NCBI RefSeq assembly: GCF_019059575.1
Contig: NW_024881977.1
Location: 434,001 to 498,000 of the forward strand
From: Amphibalanus amphitrite
Taxonomy: Eukaryota; Arthropoda; Thecostraca; Balanomorpha; Balanidae
Length of the DNA stretch: 64,000 nt
Reading direction: 5' to 3'
Shown here: piece by piece, positions 34,742 through 46,460 of the stretch
Numbering within the stretch: position 1 is the stretch's first letter
Layout: every line of letters starts with the position of its first letter
Translations under genes and position numbers: made by a program
The notes under the pieces: model-generated
What the model was told of the DNA's origin: nothing
The model's database searches: none
What the model saw: only the letters and a program-made list of their open reading frames with translations

Positions 34742-36698
34742 ATGGCAGCAGTACCGATGGTGAACCTGCGGGCGGCGACACGGCGCGTGGTGGTGACTGG
34801 TATCGGTCTGGTCACACCGCTCGGCTGCGGCACAACCGTCACCTGGAACAGGTCAGTAGACCTACCGGAGGAAGTCCGCTGACCTCTGACCCCTGGCGGC
34901 TGAGCGAGAGTCATCGTCAAAGAGATAAATCTGAGGACAGCTGGACACACTGATTGTAACGGGAAACGGATCTTTCCTGCCCAGCCACACAACGAAGTTT
35001 AAGTAGCTTGGATTTTCTTGCATCGTCACTTTGTTAAACTTCTAGCGGCTCAATGACTCTCAGTTCATGCTCGTCTTTCGTCGCAGGTGACCTCTCTGTG
35101 GTCCATCAGCTATCTCGTCACGTGCTTCTGCTCGCCTCACCCTCCCTCGGCCACACCAGCTCACCTGTCCTCTAACTCCGTTCCAGATTGCTGCGGGGCG
35201 ACGTGGGCACGGTGGCGGTGGACGCCCGCGAGTACGAGCAGTCGCGCTCGCTGGTGGCGGCGCTGATCCCCCGCGGCTCCGAGCCCGGCCAGATGGACAT
35301 GGCGGCGCGCTTCAGCGAGGCAGAGCGGCGCGTCATGGCGCCGGCGGTGCGGTACGCGCTGCTGGCCGCCGAGGAGGCCGTCCAGCAGGCCGGCTGGGCG
35401 CCCACCACCGAGGAGCAGCAGGTATATATGGAGCACGGACGGGTGACTGCCTGAGACCAGAGCGTGGGGCAGCCGAGCAGTGCGCAGCCGGATCGGGACT
35501 TTAGAAATAACACTTGATGCACGTACAAATTAAAGCAATTTCATTTCATACTGCCTCTTCGTGTACAGGACAAAGATAAAAATGAATTAAAATTCACGTG
35601 ATTATGGTAAAAAATTCGCGTTTTAAACTATCTCAATAGCAAAATGTTTGTCAAAGATAACGATGGTCTATCAATGATCAGCCTATCAACGGCGACTACC
35701 AGCTCCAGGTCGATAACGTCCCTCCCCCGTCCCCGCAGGAGCGAACCGGTGTGGTAATGGGCATCAACATGACGGACACCCAGGAGATCATCAGCACCTC
35801 GGACCAGTACGGCGCTGGCGGCGGCGGCGCAAACAGCATCGGCAGGCACTTCATCCCGCGCATCTCGCTCAACATCGCCGCCGGCCAGCTCAGCATGCGC
35901 TACAACTGCCGCGGCCCCGTGCAGACATGCTCCAACGCCTGCGCGACGGGCAGCTACGCCGTCGGCGACGCCTTCCGCTTCATCAGGGACGGCTACGCAG
36001 ACGCCATGCTGGCAGGATCGGCAGACGCCAACGTGTTCCCGCTGGCGATGGCTGGCTTTTGCCGGCTTGGCGCGCTCAGCACCGCCTACAACAGCGATCC
36101 GGCGCACGCGTCGCGGCCATTCGACGCCGCCCGAGATGGCTTCGTGCTGGGCGAGGGCGCCGCTGTGCTGGTGCTGGAGTCTCTGGAGCACGCGCGCCAG
36201 CGCGGCGCTGAGGTTCTGGCAGAGGTGCTCGGCTTCGGGCTCTGCTCGGACAGCTTCCACGCCACGGCGCCGCGGCCGGACGGCGACGGCTCGCGGCGCG
36301 CCATGGCGCTGGCGCTGCGGGACGCCGGCCTGCCGCGAGAGGCCGTCACTCATGTGAACGCACACGCCACCGCCACGCCAGTCGGTGACGGCATTGAGGC
36401 GCGCGTGCTGCGCGACCAGCTGCCGCACGCGCCGCTGGTATCGGCTATCAAGGGCGCGCTGGGACACATGATGGCCGCTTCTGGAGGCGTGGAGGCGGCC
36501 GTGACGGCTCTCAGCTGCCAGCATGGCCGCGTGCCGCCCATCGCCAACCTGACCCAGCCGGACGTGGACGGCATCGACTACGTGCGCGACGAGCAGCGTG
36601 AGTGGAGCGTCTCGCACGGCCGCAGGATCGCGCTCTCCAACTCGTTCGGCTTCGGCTGTGTCAACACGTCCCTCTGCATCGCTGAGTTTCAGGACTGA
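34742..36698 (+). CDS. OXSM: OXSM, mitochondrial 3-oxoacyl-[ACP] synthase (KAS II/FabF type), 3 exons
   Basis: Exons are 34742-34851, 35187-35421 and 35739-36698 (110, 235 and 960 nt; 434 codons plus stop; human OXSM is 459 residues). Introns obey GT/AG: AG|GTCAGT to TTCCAG|A, and CAG|GTATAT to CCGCAG|G. The enzyme condenses acyl-ACP with malonyl-ACP in mitochondrial type II fatty acid synthesis, which supplies octanoate for lipoate. Visible features: VVVTGIGLVTPLG at the N-terminus; catalytic Cys in SNACATGS; the two catalytic His in VNAHATATPVGD and KGALGHMM; and the late loop NSFGFGCVN. That loop is usually NSFGFGGTN, so a Gly has become Cys. The leader before VVVTG is only about 15 residues and moderately basic, short for a mitochondrial signal. 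The ATG directly follows a TGTCCGGCAG acceptor-like site, so a real upstream exon may carry the targeting peptide. The frame is intact and GC-rich. Confidence 0.9.
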
Positions 36699-39390
36699 TG
36701 ACTGCCAGGGCGGAGAGTGACCGGAGGTGGTCAGATGAATCTCACTGCTGTCGCCGTTCGAAGGATATTTTCGATGGATATTCCGATGTTGACCTATGAC
36801 GTTACACTTGTAATGCGGCGGCAGGTACGCCGCTGTTGATGGGATAATCACGAGTGCTAATAAGCATGAGCAGCGAAAATCCCATAAATTCACTCATTGT
36901 TCAGATTATGATATTTCTTGTGTTGTTGTCACACTTTGTTAGTAGGTAAGCGATGTTGACGTCACTTTCAATCTCGATTATTTATGAGCAGATATATATG
37001 ATATTTATGACATGACGATGGCGATGTTCACCTGACTGTGTCGTTATTGAGCTATTAACCTGTACTATTGTCTGATGACGTGTGTTACCGACGCACATTC
37101 TCCATGAGGTTTAATAGCCAGTGATATTTTAGAATACATGTTGAAACATACAATATAATATCTGTTTGTCATCGGAGAACGGTAAACAAGTATGTATAAC
37201 TGTTACTAACCTAGCTTCGATACGAAAATAGTTTCGACTGCATTTAGCTATATTATATCAGCTGTCTAGCGTCATGCATGTCAAACCCGATGCCGATGGT
37301 GGGATATACATGGACACAATCACGAATACGGAACGAAACGAAATTATAGAGCTGGACATTGCCCTCAAACAAACCTGAATATTTGCCCGACCGAATAATA
37401 ATAAAAAAATCCGGCGGTTCACCCCGGGACAAAACAATTTAACGTGCCTTTCTCGAGCGCAGGTATCGCACAAACGACCATTAGGTACACAACGTTTTTG
37501 GCTCCTATACCCGATGGACCCCGAAACACTCAGTGGGTGTCGCTATAAAATGTTCCACGGCGTGCGCATATACTCAGGGCCAAGAAAGAAACTGGGCCGT
37601 TCAACACTGAGCAGTGAACATTTCAGAACTCATCGTTGAGCCGGCATTGTCGACGACTACTGACGTCATTTGGCTCGTGTTATTATATATCAGCTTTCCT
37701 ATGCATGGTCGCATACTCTCACACTGTGATGAAAGCATTCTGCACACAATGCCAGCTGAACGCGGTAGAACAAGGCGGCCCGCAAATATGATGAATTATT
37801 ACTACAATTAACATTATTATTATCACAACACTCTTTCGGCTTTCAGGGGCAATCTGAGTGGCGCTCTTCGTCTCCTTTGCCCGTGCCACGACATCGCAAT
37901 GACCGGAGAAGTGTTTCAACAAATCATATTCAATCAACCGTGAAGTCCTCTAATAAAAAAATCGAGCGTAAAAACGTAATAAGAAAGATCACACAATGAA
38001 GAACATTTGGCGACACAAAAATCAAACTCATTAATAATTGAATTTATTCTTACTTACCTACATGATGTATTCTTACAATTCTTACAACCCTTAACACTAT
38101 ACCTACCTTACGAGTACCTATACCTACATGCAAAGTTGTGAGAATGTCTGATAGAACGGCATGATTACCTATGTAGAAATCAGATTAGGTATATCACGCG
38201 CGACCTGACCCACTCCGCGCTTAGCGTGGGCTTCGATTCTGCCAATCCGTTCATTCGAACAGTCGAGCCTAATTTATTATGAGAAAAAAAAACACACACA
38301 CACCTTTGAGCCTCTTCAACAAAATGTGATCCACTCAAATCAAGCACAGCTCAAATCATTCTGTGCGTAAGCTCCGTGCCCATCACCACTGAGATCATCA
38401 TCCTATCGATGTGCTTACGCAATTTTATGGTATTTTTTTTTTTGAAGATATGTGCTTACTGCTTACGCACATCGACAGCATGGGCCACAGGAGCAGAGCC
38501 GCTCAATATGTTTACGAACAACAATGACTTCACTTGTTCCCTCGAACACGTATGACGTATGTGGGTATGTGCGCACGGTAACGACACACCTCCACGAAAT
38601 TGGTTCTCCCAGGCAGCAATGGTCATAGACCAAGGCATCCGAGACCCGCGAGGTCCTTAACAGGCCAAGCCGACCCATACACACGGTATATGAACCTTTG
38701 GCGTAGTGCGGGCTAACGTATTGCGCGCGTCGGAGGAGCAAACAATTTTCCAGCGACGCGTTACCAGCAACGGAGCAGCAGTCGGTCGGTGGAGTACGGT
38801 CAGCGTGGTAATTGTCCATTAGCAGTCGGTGGTCAAGTGTTTCTGAAAAGGTGAGCTCCACGAGTCACATGAATGGGGAGTCAAACGTCATAGACAATGC
38901 GCACAAGGAACACGGTTTGGATATTGGATGGCTTCCACTGCAACTCAAGAGGTATAAACCATTTAATGGTAGTGTGCATAAGAAAGTAGGCATACAGCGT
39001 TAACTGGTAGCTGTTTAAAAAAAGAAGAATATGCTAATCGTGTCGTGCGACAATGCCGCCAGTTGGTGAAATACGATGGAATCGGCGTTCTTGCCGCCGC
39101 CGCTCCAGGTAGACTGACCCGCATGCTCGGGATGCTTTGCGGGCTAGCCTTTATAACGTAGGCGCGAATTCAGGGCTTTCTAGACCTTCTGATTTAGTTA
39201 GATGAATTTCGGTGGCTTGTCATTCGATTTCTGGTGTAATACGAATGAGTGGTTGGTACTTACGGACGCGTGAACAAAGCAAATGCGTATTGGCAATAAT
39301 AAACAGACTTGCGACAGATGCTCAATATTTGATACAAAATTGTTAGTAGGTAACGCGATTTGTTATGCCTTAGATGTAATCATCTGCAGT
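36699..39390. other. OXSM 3' flank and unannotated sequence
   Basis: No AATAAA stands close behind the OXSM stop; the nearest A-rich candidate is near 37395. A short (AC)n run is at about 38291-38303. At 38398-38476 the words 'gatgtgcttacg' and 'cgtaagc...cacatcg' form imperfect inverted repeats. A plus-strand open run at about 39025-39160 has no recognised domain. Confidence 0.45.
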
Positions 39391-39457
39391 GTGCACGTGC
39401 ACGTGTATGTATGTACGTGCAGAATCTGCACGTACATACATACACGTGCACGTGCAC
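39391..39457. repeat. Perfect 67-bp palindrome rich in CACGTG
   Basis: The 33-bp arms 39391-39423 and 39425-39457 are exact reverse complements about a single central A. They contain overlapping E-boxes (GTGCACGTGCACGTG) and a TATGTATGTACGTGC stretch. A near-perfect cruciform-forming sequence of this length is unlikely by chance. Confidence 0.92.
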
Positions 39458-39711
39458 GTACATATGTGCAGATGTAATCGTGCAGATCGTATGTGCACTG
39501 TGCAGTATGTTATTTGCCTGAAAATGTCAAAAATGGTGAACGATGCCTCTTACAGACTCGCATTGAGCCGATACCGATACGCAGAGCGATATGCGTTGAA
39601 AAATTGAACATATGCTTTACCTAAGATGTTTTCTGAAACCAAATATGCCTATCTATATATGTTTAGAGTTTAATATATGATTTCAAGTTTTTACGACTAG
39701 ACATCTTAATT

Positions 39712-39916
39712 CAAGGTAGGTACGTTTTTTCGGCTACTAGCCGTTTATTGTTTTCGTTTCGGATTTTCGACCTTCACATCGAGGTCGTTGTCAAGAAACA
39801 TATGCATAACAATGACATATTGTTACATGTTTCTTGACAACGACCTCGATGCGAAGGTCGAAAATTCGAAACGAAAACAATAAACGACTAGTAGCCGAAA
39901 AAACGTACCTACCTTG
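39712..39916. mobile_element. Foldback element, about 90-bp arms
   Basis: The sequence from CAAGGTAGGTACGTTTTTTC (39712) is mirrored to its complement ending at 39916, with only a few mismatches over about 90 bp and a loop of about 25 bp (atatgcataacaatgacatattgtt). It encodes nothing. Confidence 0.85.
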
Positions 39917-39919
39917 GAT

Positions 39920-40600
39920 GTTTAGAGTTGTTCATGATTGCGAAACGTTTTCAGATAGCTCAAGCCATCGGCGTAGAGATAAAGGGGAATCAATTATGCA
40001 TTTAGACACTAATATAGCGCAACTGCCTTTGGCATGACCAGGCATAGGTACATGAGAATGCGCCGTTTTTTAGCCTCGGCCTTGACAGCAAAGATTGTCT
40101 TCTACTTATATATCTGTTTATTAACTTACCTAACTATTCATCCCACACATTGTACTACAAAACGACAAGGTCAAACGAGCAAGCAGAGACCACATTATCA
40201 CGTTTAAACGGGTAGCTACTGTGTCCAAGTCCTTGCTCCTCGTGAATGTCCGTGACGATATGATAGATATATGACAGCATCGTTAATAACGGGTTGTTAG
40301 TTGTTATTGCGGTTAGAAATAGCAATCTGACAAGTCATCTATCAACCCTACGTGGCCCACTTTTGTCTTTCTTGTCTACTCGTTGAGTCGTTTACATTGG
40401 TGCCCACATATCTTAATTGCCAGTGTGCATTTCGCACTCCGATTGCCGTTGTTAACAAGAGGTTAGCAACATCAATGCCACATTCATCTCACAGATAACG
40501 TTTCGATTTTCGGCGCCCATATCTTGGCCCCACTAACATCCAGACGTCGCGTCACAAAGGCAGCGTTCCTCTCAGTGAGTTGGGACCGCCGCCCACCGGT
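39920..40600. other. Unannotated; would hold the 3' end of the next gene
   Basis: A TTTATT (AATAAA on the minus strand) near 40124 could be the poly(A) signal of the minus-strand gene at 40610-42136, about 490 bases past its stop. Nothing else is recognised. Confidence 0.3.
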
Positions 40601-40609
40601 ACGCGCCGC

Positions 40610-42136
40610 TCACTGATCGCCCGCTTGGCGCCCTCGATCCGCATGTCCCCGCCGGATGTTGTGCAGCAGCCGGTGCAGCACATCATCCTCACTCCACACC
40701 AATGCCGGCGCCGACTCACGCCGCATATGCCGCCGCGCCGTATGTGTCGCGTGTGCGCCACCCGTCCGCCCTGGCTCCCCTGAATCTACCACCGAGGACA
40801 ATGGAAGCTCTTCGGCGTCCAGCTGAGTGAGCTGTAGGTCTCCTTCATCCATGACGAACGTGGACGCGGACCTCGCGTTCTTGCGCGGCCCCTCCAGTTG
40901 GGGCGGGTCGGGTGTCTCCGGCGGATGCCAGACCAGGTCGGTGCTGTGCTGCTGCGGCGGCGCCGGCTGCGGAGGCGGGACCGGGTCCGCGGGACACACC
41001 TGGCTCACCGTGAACACTCGCGACGCCTGCGCACCGCGCGGCACCAGAGACACGGCGGGCACGGAGGCGCGTCTGCCGGGCGCCCGGCGCCGCGCCGGCC
41101 GGGACGCCGGCAGCAGCGGCAGCAGCGCCACTATAGCCAGAGGTCCTGACGGCGGCGGAGAGACCGGGGGACCAGGAGACAGCGGCCGGCACGGGTCCCG
41201 CGACGGACTGGGAGAGCGCAGCGGCAGCGGCTCCAGGCGTAACGTGTCATCTGAGACGGCGCGCAGAGTGGACCAGCGGTCCGGTGACGAATGTCCCGTT
41301 ACCGGCCTCTCGGGCTGCAACACCTGCTGGTCCGCAGGCGCCGTGTGCTGCTCCGATACCGACGCGGAGCCATCCTTAGGATCACCGTGATCATCAAAAT
41401 CGACACGTTGACGCGAGTCGTCGTCTTGATACACCTCATCATTGACTGCGCTCACGTCTGATACAATCGAGCCGTTCCAGAGAGGCGGGGGCGCCGGCTC
41501 GTTCGCAGGGGCTGGGGCCGGGACCTGGGTGGGTACCAGTGGCGGCAGAGGGCTCATGGTCAGTCTGGGAGGGGTGCGGCCGCTGCTGACCGGCCGCGAC
41601 TCGAGGTCCCCGTCCCACAGTGTCGGCGTGCGCGGCGGCTCGTCCGGCGGCACCTCCGTTTGCTCCTCCGGCGGTGTCTGGAGACTCTGAACTCTGCAGC
41701 GACTGGCGCCCCCGCAGCCGCCGAGGCGCCACACCAGGAGGTGCGTGCCCTCAACGGTGGCGGCCAGCAGCAGCAGCAGTGCCAGCTGCACGGCCACCGC
41801 CAGCGGAGTGACCGTCTGGAGGAACACGGCCACCAGCGCCGCCTGGCCGGCCGCCGCGGCGCCCACCAGCAGCGGCACGGCGAGCGCCAGCAGCGCGACT
41901 CCGCGGCGCCAGGCGCCAGCGGCCAGCAGCGCGGCGGCCACCAGGCTGGCGCCGCTGACGGCCGCCGCGTGCCCGCTGGAGGTGCGCCAGCTGACGGCGC
42001 CGTCCGCTAGCCGCAGCGCGCTCAGCATCAGCGTGATGCCGGCGGTGGGCAGCAGCGCGGCCGCCAGCAGAGCGCAGCGCACGTGCAGCGGCGGCACCGA
42101 ACACCGCCGCCGCGGCACCGCAGGGGCCGGCTTCAT
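40610..42136 (-). CDS. Uncharacterised four-helix membrane protein with long Pro/Ser-rich cytoplasmic tail
   Basis: A single 508-codon frame with ATG at 42136 and stop at 40610; I do not recognise the family. The N-terminus has a basic cluster (PRRR, residues 8-11), then four hydrophobic segments at about residues 21-43, 56-75, 79-103 and 107-135, with very short loops. The rest (about 140-508) has low complexity: rich in Pro, Ser, Arg and Ala, with an acidic patch near 240-255 (QDDDSRQRVDFDDHGD), PPP runs, and a less repetitive C-terminal end (SEDDVLHRLLHNIRR, about residues 480-494). No tetraspanin CCG, claudin or GPCR motif is seen. An acceptor-like TCTGCAG lies just 5' of the ATG, so an upstream non-coding exon is possible. 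Long open frames on the other strand are GC shadows. The hydrophobic block followed by a polar tail argues for a real coding frame. Confidence 0.65.
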   Translation of the reverse strand: MKPAPAVPRRRCSVPPLHVRCALLAAALLPTAGITLMLSALRLADGAVSWRTSSGHAAAVSGASLVAAALLAAGAWRRGVALLALAVPLLVGAAAAGQAALVAVFLQTVTPLAVAVQLALLLLLAATVEGTHLLVWRLGGCGGASRCRVQSLQTPPEEQTEVPPDEPPRTPTLWDGDLESRPVSSGRTPPRLTMSPLPPLVPTQVPAPAPANEPAPPPLWNGSIVSDVSAVNDEVYQDDDSRQRVDFDDHGDPKDGSASVSEQHTAPADQQVLQPERPVTGHSSPDRWSTLRAVSDDTLRLEPLPLRSPSPSRDPCRPLSPGPPVSPPPSGPLAIVALLPLLPASRPARRRAPGRRASVPAVSLVPRGAQASRVFTVSQVCPADPVPPPQPAPPQQHSTDLVWHPPETPDPPQLEGPRKNARSASTFVMDEGDLQLTQLDAEELPLSSVVDSGEPGRTGGAHATHTARRHMRRESAPALVWSEDDVLHRLLHNIRRGHADRGRQAGDQ

Positions 42137-42179
42137 CCAGAGAGGTACTGCAGACGGCAGGACGCTACTCCTAGTGTAG

Positions 42180-44600
42180 GCTTAGTGGCTTCGATCGCAG
42201 ACAAGGCGCTTATTGTTAAATGAGTCCTCGCTGCTAGTGACACTAGCTACGCCTGCTTCAAAAGGACTTTTTAACTGTCACATATTTAATTCACTGTACG
42301 TTGCCGGTTGCATATAAAAGTTGCAGTCATGACACACCTGGTAAGCAAATGAGTCAGACGCAGTACCTACTGATGAGCTACTGCGTCCGCTGATGTCTAT
42401 TCCAGTCCACTGATGAACCGTTCATCCACTGGTGATGAAGTACTGGTGAGTGGTGGTGGTGATAGCGGATGTGTTCACTGCTTATCGACCGTCAGAGATA
42501 TTCAGTTCGAAAGCCAGTGTCGGTTCCCATCATCGAACTACGCATTCATCGAGCTGCGGCACAGTTGTTTCACCAGCTCACTGACGATATTTCCACTGAA
42601 ACCTCTCACCTCCTCGCCTCCGCTTTCATGGTAAACCGCCATGCCTTCAAACACGGCTTTTTAGCTCCTGCCCACCCAGCACCCGAGCGGGCCGAAGTGG
42701 GGCGGTTTTTCCGTGACCACTCCCGTTCGAAGACGTCACCGCACGCCGCTCGCTCCACCCGCGCGGCTGAGACGTCACCGCACGGCGTCACCGCTCTCCC
42801 GCGTCACGGCGTCACACGGCGTCCGTCACACGGCGCCCGTCGTACGCCGGCCACCTGTGCACGTTGCACGCTGCACCGTGCACGCTGCGTCACTACGGCG
42901 CACTGCCCGACCGCTCTGTTACGGCGTTGCTGTAGAGACGGTGCATTGACATCGATCAGGCCCACGGGTCCCGACGGCACACACCTGTTTTGAACTGCCG
43001 GCCCGCCGGCCGCACGGTCTACGGACATGTCATGCCATCGCGTGCCGGATGTCCCAGAAGCGATAATCGCCATCGACCCCCGCAGGATGGCTCGGCCGAT
43101 CCGCACTGATGTTCGATCAGATATATTGACAATGATGGAATTTAGATCGATACATTGAGCTGCAGTGCTTACCAGCTCTGAACTCATAACGTCCATGATA
43201 TTCTAGAAGGTCATCAAAGCCCAAGTAACCTAATTTTGAAGTCAGATAGGTGTCATCCCTGTGTATAGTCTCTCTTGAAAGTATCGCGTCATGGGCTGCG
43301 GCGGCTCGGCGAACTATTCCCTTCAGTTTGAGGACCCCAGCAGTAAGGTCATGGCCTGTATCATAAAAGTACGCTGTAACACGATTCTACGCCGGCGGTA
43401 GGAGGAAAACTGCTATATGACGCAGGCACCAGCGGCTGACAACTGGGTGAAAACAGGCGGAGGCCGGCCAAAGGTCATGCTCGTATCGCTCGCCTTGCCC
43501 CGTCCCCCGCCTCAGGCGGATACCGGCGCCGCCTGGGCTCACCAGCCGGGCGCTCATTGGTCTGCCTTAGTGGGCGCCAATCACTCGTGCGCATGACGCG
43601 AAAAATCACAAGGGAGCAAAGTTCCGTCATAGCCCTTCTGTGAAGAGGCCTTCTGAACGACGTAAAACTTGTCATGAGGGAGGGGGGGGGGGCAACCTGG
43701 CATCAAATGGGGCTTTTAAAAAGAAGACGGCTGAACGGTGAATATTCTTTTTTGGTGCCGTTCACTAAGCGGCTCATTCAAAAGAGAGAACTTCAAGTAG
43801 GTAGGTATATGACTATAATTGGCTAGAGAGCGAATTGACAAATTGGCTGGAGAGATAATTTTTGTGATTTGAATCCGCTCGCGGGTGCATATGCAACCAC
43901 GGATGCATTCTGTTAGCGGGCGCAACTGATGATTTTGTTTTGTTTTGTATTCGTCCACGGATTTCCGGATTTTACCAAAAACCTGTGACAGTTGTGCTGA
44001 TGACAGGTCAAATTGTTAACTTTGCAATGAAACAATCTCAACAAATCCTCTGCGAGTAGGGTGGCTTCCGTTGACCACATGCCTACTCCCATCACAAGCT
44101 ACCGGACGGCGACTGCCACCTCCCCCTATCCCTCCGCAGTCCGCAACCACTCCCCTCGGCCCGGCCCGCTGCGCTGGCTGCCTCCGCGTCTCAGGCTTCG
44201 GTCAGTGCTTCCAGCGGCTCTCAAACTTTTCCGCTCAGCCGCGGCTGGGACGGGTGGCGCCTTCAGAGTCGCGATACTTTCAAGAGAGACTATACCTACC
44301 CTACATACCTAAGTGAACGCCTACCTGTTAAAAATAAGCTCTTCACTCGCGCTTGACTGGGGGGGGGGGGGGGTATTGAGCACCCAATCTCCGAGCGTAT
44401 TGACACGAAACTTTCAGCAAATTCGCCAGTACCAATATGACAACTTCCCGCTAAAGGAAAATTTCGTAGCTACCATGGGTCAGCCTGAAATGACGTCAGA
44501 GCGCCGCCGTGTTCGGAGTACATTGGTCACTATTTCCGATTTCATGGCTGTATGGACCAAAACCATCCGTCACCTGCCCTATACCTATACATGTCACATG
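42180..44600. other. Upstream flank of the membrane-protein gene; CpG and CCAAT patches
   Basis: At 42730-42850 the word 'cgtcac.cggcg' recurs irregularly. At 43490-43600 a CpG-rich patch carries ATTGG (43556-43560) and CCAAT (43577-43581) facing each other, about 1.4 kb upstream of the minus-strand gene, a possible promoter. G-runs are near 43681 and 44360. No further exon is supported. Confidence 0.4.
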
Positions 44601-44609
44601 ACCTATGTA

Positions 44610-44820
44610 TAGTCGACTACAGAATGATGTTCCACTTTTCGCAGGCAATTATTTGCCTTGAGTGGTAGGCTGTGCCGCATCACACGGGCTGAGTTCACAA
44701 ATTATAGCTTTGCCCCAATGCTCACAATCGACACGCTTAATTGCGTGATAAACGGCACAACTTAGCACTCCGGTCAACTAATAGCTTCTGAGGAGTGGAA
44801 CATCATTCTGTAGTCGACTA
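44610..44820. mobile_element. 211-bp MITE with TA/GTCGACTACAG ends
   Basis: TAGTCGACTACAGAATGATG at 44610 is mirrored by its complement ending at 44820 (perfect over about 27 bp). TA at each outer edge would be a Tc1/mariner-type target. There is no coding sequence. Confidence 0.8.
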
Positions 44821-45158
44821 ATACCTATTGTCCAGTACCAATTATGGATTGATGAATATGATTCACCAATGGACGGTTCGGCCCATCGCCAGAAATCCAT
44901 GGCGACGCTCGAAACTTCAGCAATCTGCCAAAATTATAACGAGTTTTTAATCGTAATCACAGACTCTGCCCAGAGTTCGTTATACTTATCGTAAGAACTT
45001 TCTATTGGTTTCATAGGATGTGTCCTTACATGCTCCTTCGTTAGCCATCGCATCGGTATCCTAAAATTTGTCGCATCTTAGCATAAAAAGGTAAATTTGC
45101 CCACCTATGGGCCATGTATATCAATATAAAAGGCTAGGAAACATAGCCGGGTCGTTCG

Positions 45159-46460
45159 TTAACCCGCGGCCGCACCGTGCTCGGGGGGAGGGGGTAGGGG
45201 GTTACGCCCCCTCAGGTTTTTTTTTGCGAATACGCCGCCGCCGTTTTTGGTACACCTATTTATACATCTTTTCCACACATGTTCTGAAAATTTCAGGCCC
45301 GGGTCGTTCCAGGTCAGGTCACCAGGTCACGTCAAGTCACCTTACCCCAGAAAAGGTTCAAAGGCTCGCTATAGCTACATCGACTGAACGATCACTTTGA
45401 TATTTTCAGCGACTGATAAGAATAACAGTGCTTAAAATATAGATCTCAGATTTTTTTTTATATCTGTGACCTAAGGTCAGGTCAATTTTACGACCTCTCC
45501 ATTAGGTACTTAGATACCTATGTATGTAGGTATCCTACCTAAGTCAATGGGAGAAAATTGAAATGCGCCTCTTTTGGATGATTGTCGTTGAAAACATTCT
45601 TCAACATCGGTTCATAGGTAAACATGCACTGAATCGGAAAATGCATCTGTGACCCCTCTGTGTGTCCCTGAGGTCATCTCAGGTCATGAACGGTAACCAG
45701 CAGTTTTTGGCTATAACTTTTCATAGATACATGCTAGAGCGTTGAAAACACGTAAGATGTGTTCAGCTCGACGATACGGATCGACTGATGGTATGCAAAA
45801 TGACTCTTTCCGGTGAGGTCATAACATTGACCTGAGTTCAAATTTTCAAAATGACCTTTTAAGGCCAACGAATAGTTCATTCGACGCGTCTCGACGCGAG
45901 GAACACGATGCTGGCAAAAGTAATGTCGTGGCTCTCTTATAGTCGAAAGTTATAACCAAAAATCATTTTTCATGAAAACTGCTCGTATTTAGAGTTTTTG
46001 CCCTCTGGAGGCTAAACCGTTAACCGGAGCTCAAATCTGAGAACTGTCAAATAGGTACAGGCCTTCCTGAATACTCAGAAAGGTCTGTAAAATGGATATC
46101 GAATGCGCTTTTCCGCGGCGCTGTAGCTCTATTGGTTCCCGAGTTAGCCGTTGGCAATTTTCAAGATGGTTGAAATGGACCTTTAATGACCTCTGGTGAC
46201 CTGACCTTTGACCTGAGGCCAGTTTCAGCAACAGAAAAATAGCCGCCTGCCGGTTTTTTTTTGCCTTGACCGCTTCACATACCGCATACGCCACGAAGCG
46301 TAAACGGTAAAGCCCTATATCCGCTTACGTGCCCATCGCGTTTACACTCCGTATGTGAAGCGGTCTTAAGGCAAAAAATTCCGGCAGGCGGCTATTTTTC
46401 TGTTGGTGAAACTGGTCTCTGACTCTGACCTAAAAATGACCGAAGTGTTTCAGTCATTAC
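45159..46460 (+). mobile_element. TTAA family II element, right end lost, carrying a nested MITE
   Basis: TTAA (45159-45162) then CCCGCGGCCGC; the interior follows the copy at 28955 block by block up to 'gaccgaagtgtttcagtcattac' and then breaks off near 46460. A 215-bp inverted-repeat element interrupts it at about 46216-46430. Confidence 0.82.
46216..46430. mobile_element. 215-bp foldback MITE (GGCCAGTTTC...AACAGAAAAATAG ends)
   Basis: The left end (ggccagtttcagcaacag...) and right end (...ctgttggtgaaactggtc) are complementary over about 40 bp, and a second inner pair (gaccgcttcacata.cg) continues the hairpin. The uninterrupted family II copy at about 29970 reads 'gacctttgacctgaccaaaaaattgaccgaag', so the insertion point lies after 'gacctga'. 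The ends match those of the composite element at 2015-6698. Confidence 0.82.

Noticed and set aside
35628..36893. 421-codon minus-strand frame opposite OXSM exon 3
   Set aside because: It is antisense to a clear KAS II exon with catalytic motifs; codon bias of the real gene keeps the other strand open.
39025..39160. Plus-strand run reading LAAAAPGRLTRMLGMLCG
   Set aside because: No recognisable family and no splice signals; likely chance or old repeat.
40827..42179. Several plus-strand frames of 80-190 codons opposite the membrane-protein gene
   Set aside because: Low-complexity translation of a GC-rich antisense strand without any domain.
42469..42993. 174-codon plus-strand frame
   Set aside because: Arg/His/Thr-rich translation of an irregular 'cgtcacggcg' repeat; no start context, domain or partner exons.
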